Shown here: positions 42,893 through 49,996 of the stretch, piece by piece | Layout: each line of letters starts with the position of its first letter | How positions within the stretch are numbered: position 1 is the stretch's first letter | Notes under the pieces: generated by a model | The model's database searches: none | What the model was told of the DNA's origin: nothing | The model's input: the letters and a program-made list of their open reading frames with translations, nothing else | Program-made: the position numbers and the translations under genes | NCBI GenBank assembly: GCA_000226015.1 | Contig: JH153354.1 | Span: 551,891 to 601,886 of the forward strand | Direction: 5' to 3' | DNA: 49,996 nucleotides | Source: Mnemiopsis leidyi | Lineage: Eukaryota; Ctenophora; Tentaculata; Lobata; Bolinopsidae

Positions 42893-43624
42893 GGTAGTTG
42901 TTGAACGTTAATGCCATCATAGTTAAGTGTTAGAAGTTGTGTTGAAGATGGAAACTATAGAACAGTATCATAGCTCTAACTATAGAACACTATAACAACT
43001 CTATAGGATTGGAAAGAAGTTTTTACAGGTTATGAAACCTTTAGTATTTCAAACGGGGTTTGAATGCATGTGTTCAGATGTATTTGATAGGTAAAAATGC
43101 AATAGGAAAAAATATTTGTACGGATTTCAATCATTAGTTTTTAGACTAGAAAATTCCGAGTTTTACCAATGTACTTGTACTTTGAGACTTTAAGCTACGA
43201 TTTTATTTTATTAAGCAAACAAAGGATAAAAGAGACGATTTGTTGAAACGTATATATTAAGATTGAAAGCACTGTTATTGTAACAGGTCACAGTCTAGAG
43301 GCTTGACAGGTACCGTTGCCAAGGTTACCATTAAACATGCAAATTATCGAACATATCCGCGCCCAGAACATAAAAGTGTGCTTCAAGTCAATCAGCAATC
43401 TGACAGGGTTAGATTTAAGAGCAACACTCAGCAGCAGTGGAAAGGAAAGTGTTTTGGTGAACATTTTAGGTGAGAAGTCACTCGGATGAAAAATCGCACT
43501 TGATCACACACATAATCAACACACACACATCAATACATTTACTGAAGAATCGCATGCGGATCACTCCCCAGTAGTATATCAGGATAAAATCAGACCGAGC
43601 AGCAGCAGCGGCCCTGAATTAACT
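42893..43624. other. Convergent intergenic region
   Basis: 3' flanks of the SLC6 (plus) and BCCT (minus) genes. On the minus strand AATAAAATAAAA at about 43202-43213, some 415 nt past the BCCT stop, is the likely poly(A) signal of that gene. A (CA)-rich patch lies at 43500-43530. No other gene is seen. Confidence 0.5.
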
Positions 43625-46600
43625 CTAAACTAATGAGTTCTCGTGGTCAGTTTTCTGGGGCTGATTGTTGGAGCTGGTGCCGAAGCTGGTGTACAGTTTT
43701 GCAATGTTGTCCATCTCGGAGTCGACGCTGCCCTTGTCGAGCCGGGAGTCTAGACTATCGTGGTCGGGTGCGTTGGGGACGATGTTCAGAGCACCGTTGT
43801 CGATGTGCTCCTTCATCTGCACCACGACCGTGGGCCACAGGAACAGACAGATAAAGAAATCTGTGGAATAATGTAGTGTGGAACACTTGCTATAGGTTTT
43901 TTTTTCTTTTTTTGTAACGTATCGGAAAGCGTTTTCTGGCAGAAAACTTTTGGCAGTTCTTGTGCGGAACGCCGGAACGGGAACTTTCGTTCGGTATTAG
44001 TGTACCCGTGACACTGGCACTTGTGTTATCATTCAATGAAAGAAGAGTCTTAAGTTAATTAGGGTCTCCCATTATCTCAAATTACGTGGGCCGGTCCATT
44101 ATGGAGCACTCCACGAAATTATCACTAGGTCTGAATTAATTACAAATCGGAGTAAAACTTGAAAACAAATATAACCGACCTGCGATCAGGTTGCCGGGGA
44201 TCCTGCAGGCTTGCCTCAGGAGGACTCTAGCCCCGGTAACGTAGAAAACAAATCCCAGGTAGCACGTCCAGGCTATGGAGGAGCTACCAGGGATTCCCAG
44301 CTGGATCTCTATAGCGTAGAAAACTGGCAGGCCGATCAGGAGCATGGACAGGGTAATCTGAGGAGAATTGGCGGATACAGGTCACACGTACACTCAACAT
44401 TAGGTTACAGGGGTGACCTCCTTGATGTTTTGAAACTTGCTAATGTGTCGACACGTATGAGCCAAATGCACTTATTGTCAGAGTTATGTAGTGGAGATTT
44501 ATGTTAGTAGGTATGGCTATCTTACAGACCTGCCACACGAAGGGATGCTTGCTGTGGTTGATCCTGGCCAGGCACTTGCCACAGTTGTACGGTCCCAGAA
44601 ATACATTCTTCAAAGTCTCCTTCATCAACCTCGGCTGTAGGACATAGTAGGTGATCATTTGTTTAAAGAAAGGATACTTGTGTGGGATATCATTCCACTT
44701 ACCTGGTATCACATTGACACACTGATTCTGATTTAAATTTAGAGTTAATAGTTATGCCAGACATATCTAGATAATATCAAACTTCCCAGAACTTTTCAGA
44801 ACTTAAAGACATTTGCTTGCCAGTTAGTCAATACCTGCCAGGTGGTGACGAAGTCCAGGAGACCTATACTGAAGGCTGGAGGATCGTAGTCAGGATCAGT
44901 CTCGTTTCTAGACTCCTGCACCAGGGCTATGTATATAGACACACAGAGAATGTTTAGGATAAGAGTGTACGGGAACGCCGCCACAATACTCGCCGTCTGA
45001 ATCGCCACCAGGGCGGACTGGCCGCCCGCCGCCAACAGTGATGAGGCGCAGCCGCCCTCCACCAACGCCCAAAATATTCGCTGTGTAACTGGCGGTTCCT
45101 GAGGGAGGTGTGAAAATTAGACAGTGGATGAGTAGCTGGAAACATAATTAGGTACCAAATTACGGTACTGAATTGTTGGATGAGGATCTGGATTCAAAAC
45201 TTTAAGGTTGCCAAGTGTAAACCGGAGATAAGCTTGGAAAAATGAAGGGAAATTAACTGTGATAGGGGAATATTATCGATAAAGTCACCAGGACAGTTTA
45301 ACCGTGTCGATAAGATCATAATTAAAGCTGAGCGTTAAATATTCAAAAATCAAAAATCGAATTTCAAAACCACTGGTGAGTGTTTCAAAAATACAAAATT
45401 TGATTAAAACCATGGATAAAAACAAGTCGAATTCCTGGGGAGTTAGACAGAAGTTGACGTAAAATCATAGTTTATTATCCAGCAATTTCGAATTAGCGAG
45501 GCGTTTACAGTAAAACAACAATTTACTAACATTTAGTGAAATAAATGAGGCTAACAAGTAATAACCAACAAGAAAGCTCGATATAAGATAACAAAAAAAC
45601 TCACATTATCACCGTTACTAGCAAGAGTGTCGATGATGAGAGACCCGGAGTCACTGCTGGTCAGGAGGTACAAGAACAGCCCGAACATGGAGACAACAGA
45701 CAAGACACTCCCGTAGATTTCTCCGTAGGATGCCATCAAGTAGAACCACATCGCTTCCTTTTCGTGGCAGGACAGCCGTGTTATTTGCTGGTTGTTAACC
45801 ATCACCGTCGATCCGTACCCCGTCGTTCCTAAAATCTGGGAGGAGAGGGTTAACACTAGGATCTGAGAGGTTGACAGTCAAATCCGGTAGAAAGGGAGGG
45901 GTTCACACAAACAAATTTTATGTTAAGGTCCGTGCTTATAGAAACTACGCCGAATTAAGGAACCATTAAAGTTAAAGACATAATCGAACTGCTCAAAATA
46001 AATTATAGCTTTATGACAAACCTTGGCAGTCAAGTTCTTGTAACCGTCTTCGAATTGATGACCGTTGATTAACTTGGTAGAACAGGGATTACAGACCCCA
46101 TCTTGGCATATATACTCTCCCCAATTATCTTTATCCACTATCTTATCTGGGGGTATCGATATTAACACTGGGCATAAGCTAGAGATTGTTTTATTGAATC
46201 TGACATCTAGGAACTAGCGACAATCACAGTGCACAATTTAACATAGTTCTTAAAGTGTTAATTGTTGTTTATCACTTTTCTTTGAAACCTTTTCCGAAAA
46301 AGCAGGATGTTGAGAAAATTTTGAATGTCAGTAAGAACCTAACAAAAGTCTTTGCAGTAAGAACAGTCAAGTTCATCCAAATAATTGTTGTTTTCATGGC
46401 CCTGCTTTAAACTATAGAATACAATAACTTTACAGAATAACACAAAAATCAGACAAAGGTACCATGAGGAATAAGGGTGTGGTGGGTAATATCCCAGTTT
46501 GGACAACACAGTCCCCTCTCAGCGGAAGCTCGCTCCATCTTCATACCCGAACCTCCGAACACGGTCAGCCAGAAAAACGAGAACAAGACGGGCGCGGTGA

Positions 46601-49600
46601 GGGCTCCATGGATAAACTCTCTGATGGTGCGACCTCGCGAGATCTTGGCGATGAAGGCACCGACAAAGGGTGACCAGGTGATCCACCAGGACCAGTAGAA
46701 AACTGTCCACTCGTTCATCCAGTCACTCTCACCGTCCGAGGAGTTGGATACCCTGGGAGAGGATATTTTCCTTGTTCAACCAACAGTCCCAGATAAAGAA
46801 TAAAGAAAATTTGCCTAACTCACTCAACATAACTAGCTGGATATGTAATATATCTGTGTTTTACTAAATGATATCAAATGATTGTTAAAAAAATTCGATT
46901 CCTTGATATTAAATACTGATTTAAACGTTGGTTCTCAACAATTTGCATTCAGGGATTTCGACCTGATGGCTACACAATAGTTTGATTGTCTACGAATATC
47001 TAACAGGATAAATATGATTTAGGAATTAGGCCCCCCCCTCCACAGATATATGAATCTGATTAAAGCTGTTTTGGGAATTACCTGCCTCTATCTTTAGCTC
47101 CGTAACTAGGACTTAGTTGCTCGAAAGCGTCTGTGTGGAAACTCAACTGGATGATGTTCTGGACATAAAATCCAAGCGACTGAAAAGAATGTTATTTTAG
47201 CAAAAGGAGATCAAACTGAATATAAAAAACGAAAAAATAAAGGAAATCTGCTTCAGATGATCTTCCCAATTTCAAATGTGCACCATACTATAAAACCCGC
47301 GCGAGTTTAATTACTTATGATGCTAAGAGTAAAAACAGGGAAACGCCGGAAACGGCAAAGTACAAAATTGAGCTGATTTACCTGAATGAAAAGGTTAAGG
47401 ATATATTGCGTTTCATCGAGGAATAGAACCACCAACAACAGGGATACACCGATTATGAAGCTAGCTTGACTGACCCTCCTGATTCCTCGACGCAGTCCTG
47501 AGCAGTTACTGAGTTATAAGTTATGAAATCAATTATAACAACAAAACAGATCTTCTGTTGCAACTCCATTCTCTCTAGCTCGCAACACCTGAACAGGTTT
47601 TGTAACACCAACGACACTCAACAAACAGCTTTTTGTCATACATAACATGTGTCCGTGATTGTGATACAGGCGCTGATTCCGCATGAATGGTGAATAAAGC
47701 GTTAAATTTGTATATAAACACGTGAAAATGAACAGGAGCACTTTCTTGGGACAAGTAACAGTAAAGAAGACCTTAAACATAAAACGCTGTTTCGCAACAA
47801 AGAGTGGTTTTGTGAAATTTCCAGTGAAAACGAAATGATTGCAGCCGCTTGATTTGAGGTTGACAAAAAACATGTCAGCAAGTAACAATAAAGCTGACAA
47901 TGATATTACTCTTGGGATATCGTTAATACCTTCGGGGCCTGCTTCGCCTGTAATTATTTAGTACTAAATCGTCCTACTCTTCCGTACTAACTGCACGTAA
48001 AATGTAAAAATCTCTGATTTTTTTTAACGTCACCAATTATTAATAACGACTTTTTAAAAACTTTTGGTGAAACCTTCAAGATAAAGATAAAGAGAAGGAA
48101 AGCTGGTGAAGCCTCAACTCACCGCTGACTACGGAGATTGTGGCACAGAAGGTGATGGTCCAGATAATTATCATCTGAACTGGAGTACTGACTGAGATAC
48201 TGGGCACCAGGAAGTTCAAACCTGAACATTGTTCATTACATCAACATTGTAAGTGCCAGGTCGAGCTTTGTCAATTAGTGGGGCCTATTTAGTCGGGCAG
48301 ACGGGCAGACTTAGTGGGGCACATTTAGTGGGGCAGACTTAATGGGGGAAATTTAGTGGGGCAGACTTAATGGGGGACATTTAGTGGGGCAGGCCTAATG
48401 GGGCACATTTAGTGGGGCAGACTGAATGGGGTAGATTTAGTGGGGCAGACTTAATGGGGCACATTTAGTGGGGCAGACTTAATGGGGCACATTTAGTGGG
48501 GCAGACTTAATGTGGCAGACTTAGTGAGGTACTAATGTGGCAGACTTAGTGGGGCACATTTAGTGGGGCAGACTTAATGGAGGACATTTAGTGGGGCAGA
48601 CTTAATGGAGGACATTTAGTGGTGTACATTTAGTGGGTCAGACTTAAAAGGGCAGACTTAAAAGGACAAACTTATAGTTCTACTTCTAGAATGAGGGAAG
48701 TTTTAAATGACACAAACTGATGTCGTGCTTGAATACCTGCATTGACTTGAATGGCTCCAATACCAAGACTGGTGCAAACTCCAAATATTGTAGTGACGAT
48801 AGAAATGATATCAATACTATCTCCAAGCCAACCAAATATCTGAAGACAATCATAGAAGTGATAAGCGTTTATGGGAAAACTTTTAAATATAAAGGTGGTA
48901 TAAAGCTAAACATATCAAATTTATCTATTTGTTAGAACTGTATAATAGCTTAAGAAAAAGACGTGCGAATTCCAAATCTTTGAGAACTGCGTGAATTGCC
49001 ACATCAGTGTCAGTTCATAGCACACAGCAGCATAGCACAAACTATCATTTTTAGATTGCCACCAACATTAACAAAATACCGATTATAAAATTTTCTTAGA
49101 AGAACGACTGCTGCCACCTACGACCACATACAGTTATTCCAGATGACTCAAATTCAACTTTGAATAAACAATCCTTACTTTTTCGCCAATAAGCGGGTAG
49201 AAGCAACTCTTCATAGTAAGAGGCAGATCCCAGCGAAAGGAAGTGAAGGCAAGGATGATGCCAACCACACAGTAAACAACCCACGCGTGGAGACCTGATA
49301 TTGAAAAAGTTAACAATAATTTTAAAGAAACTACCAACGTAAAGTATCGTAAATGAAGAATGAAAAGTAAAGGATTAAAGGTAGAACGTAATAACATTAA
49401 ATGTAGGCCGTAGCGCACTTTAATTATTATAAAAAAAAGTTGGTGATAGTGTATCTGGTAGATGACATTCCGGCACTAGAACTGATATCTTACCCCAATG
49501 GTAGTACGTAATGGTGAGGGCTATCTGAGCCAGGGTGTTATCAGGCATAAAAGAATCGCTCACATATCGGTTTGTAGGTAACGACTCTGATATCGTGTAG

Positions 49601-49621
49601 TGACGAAGTGGTTCTGAAACA
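43625..49621 (-). CDS. BCCT-family (betaine/carnitine/choline) transporter, 13 exons, 5' end beyond window
   Basis: Exons in transcript order: 49494-49621, 49179-49294, 48737-48839, 48123-48221, 47382-47497, 47082-47179, 46463-46752, 46022-46167, 45605-45835, 44835-45098, 44530-44721, 44180-44357, 43625-43860; 731 residues join in frame. The 46463 donor is the least certain. BCCT marks in order: SEPLRHY; YYHWGLHAWVVY (TM3 aromatic residues); PLTMKSCFYPLIGEK; TTIFGVCTSLGIGAIQVNAG; the substrate-site tryptophans FYWSWWITWSPFVGAFIAKIS with RGRTIREF; LTSSDSGSLIIDTLASNG; and TQRIFWALVEGG. The missing part should hold TM1-TM2 and the glycine stretch before SEPL. Unlike bacterial members it has a Cys-rich loop after TM8 and about 230 residues after the canonical last helix, with further hydrophobic segments and a PDZ-ligand-like end (NSLV). 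Probably a cation-coupled plasma-membrane importer of a quaternary amine such as betaine. Confidence 0.94.
48276..48665. repeat. 28-bp minisatellite (BCCT intron)
   Basis: CACATTTAGTGGGGCAGACT plus TAATGGGG units are repeated about 13 times with higher-order variation (GGACATTTAG, TGTGGCAGACTTAGTG). The array lies between the exons at 48123-48221 and 48737-48839. Confidence 0.95.
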
Positions 49622-49839
49622 CTGAAAATCGGATTTCAATTTTTTGTCTAGTTTTAGGTCTAAAGATTTCTCGTAACTGCCAGTTTTACCGTTAGTTCAA
49701 GTGCTGATCGCACTTAAAGGCTTACTTGCGGTTGACATTTGACCTGCCCTAATAGCCTAGAAAATGTTATAATTTCTGTCGGACAGCAAGCCAAGATCAA
49801 TAGGATTCGTTGCGGCAATACGGCTCACATAATAATAGC
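49622..49839. other. BCCT intron sequence upstream of the first visible exon
   Basis: A splice acceptor (TTTTCAG on the minus strand) borders the exon at 49621, so this stretch is intron. No further BCCT exon is recognisable before the window end. Confidence 0.6.
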
Positions 49840-49996
49840 CGCATCTATCATTACGACAGTCGCATTTATCATTACGGCACACAGTTGCATCTATCATTAC
49901 GGCACACATGAGTCGCATCTATCATTACGGCACACAGTCGCATCTATCATTACGGCACACAGTCGCATCTATCATTACGACACACAGTCGCATCTA
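49840..49996. repeat. 22-25-bp minisatellite running off the window
   Basis: Units of GCATCTATCATTACGGCACA plus CAGTC are repeated about six to seven times. The last unit is cut by the window end, so the array continues rightwards. Confidence 0.92.

Noticed and set aside
47529..47900. 123-codon minus-strand frame between two BCCT exons
   Set aside because: It lies wholly within an intron with good GT-AG borders on both flanking exons. It has no BCCT or other motif.

Overview
The window reads as nuclear DNA of an animal, probably a marine invertebrate whose phylum I cannot fix. The protein genes are typically metazoan: rhodopsin-class receptors, an SLC6 transporter and a BCCT transporter. Both transporters are split by many short GT-AG introns. 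Non-coding DNA is full of minisatellites, a tRNA-derived SINE, a decayed pogo/Tigger-type transposase and a Penelope-like reverse-transcriptase fragment. Two runs of N (11801-11813 and 24960-24970) mark assembly gaps.

Layout. Positions 1 to about 21,280 hold no gene I can support, only tandem arrays (14, 43, 12, 40 and 12 bp units), small inverted repeats, a cluster of CACGTG E-boxes near 16.7-16.8 kb, a SINE at 18.75 kb and a dead DDE transposase at 19.6-20.3 kb. Positions 21.3-30.2 kb form a segmentally duplicated block with three intact, intronless class A GPCR genes (22519, 25789 and 28344, all plus strand) and a relic of a fourth (TM7 plus tail only, 21780-21931). The copies are interleaved with paired 21-bp arrays, paired 175-bp hairpin-rich fold-back elements and a Penelope fragment that abuts a gap.

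Positions 31.5-42.9 kb carry a 14-exon SLC6 neutral-amino-acid-type transporter on the plus strand (637 aa as I join it). Its fifth intron contains a complete single-exon gene on the opposite strand, coding for a 785-aa putative secreted protein with a discoidin-like domain. Positions 43.6-49.6 kb carry 13 exons of a BCCT (betaine/carnitine/choline) transporter on the minus strand. Its 5' exons lie beyond the right edge. The two transporters are convergent, with 809 bp between their stop codons.

Functionally, the right half is a pair of LeuT-fold, cation-coupled small-solute importers, plausibly handling amino acids and quaternary-amine osmolytes. The middle is a young, still-recombining receptor family. 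All three receptors replace the class A DRY motif with CKL. The first copy is a hybrid: its first half and 5' flank match copy 2, while its second half and 3' flank match copy 3. This can be unequal crossing-over in the genome or a second haplotype wrongly placed in tandem next to the gap at 24960.
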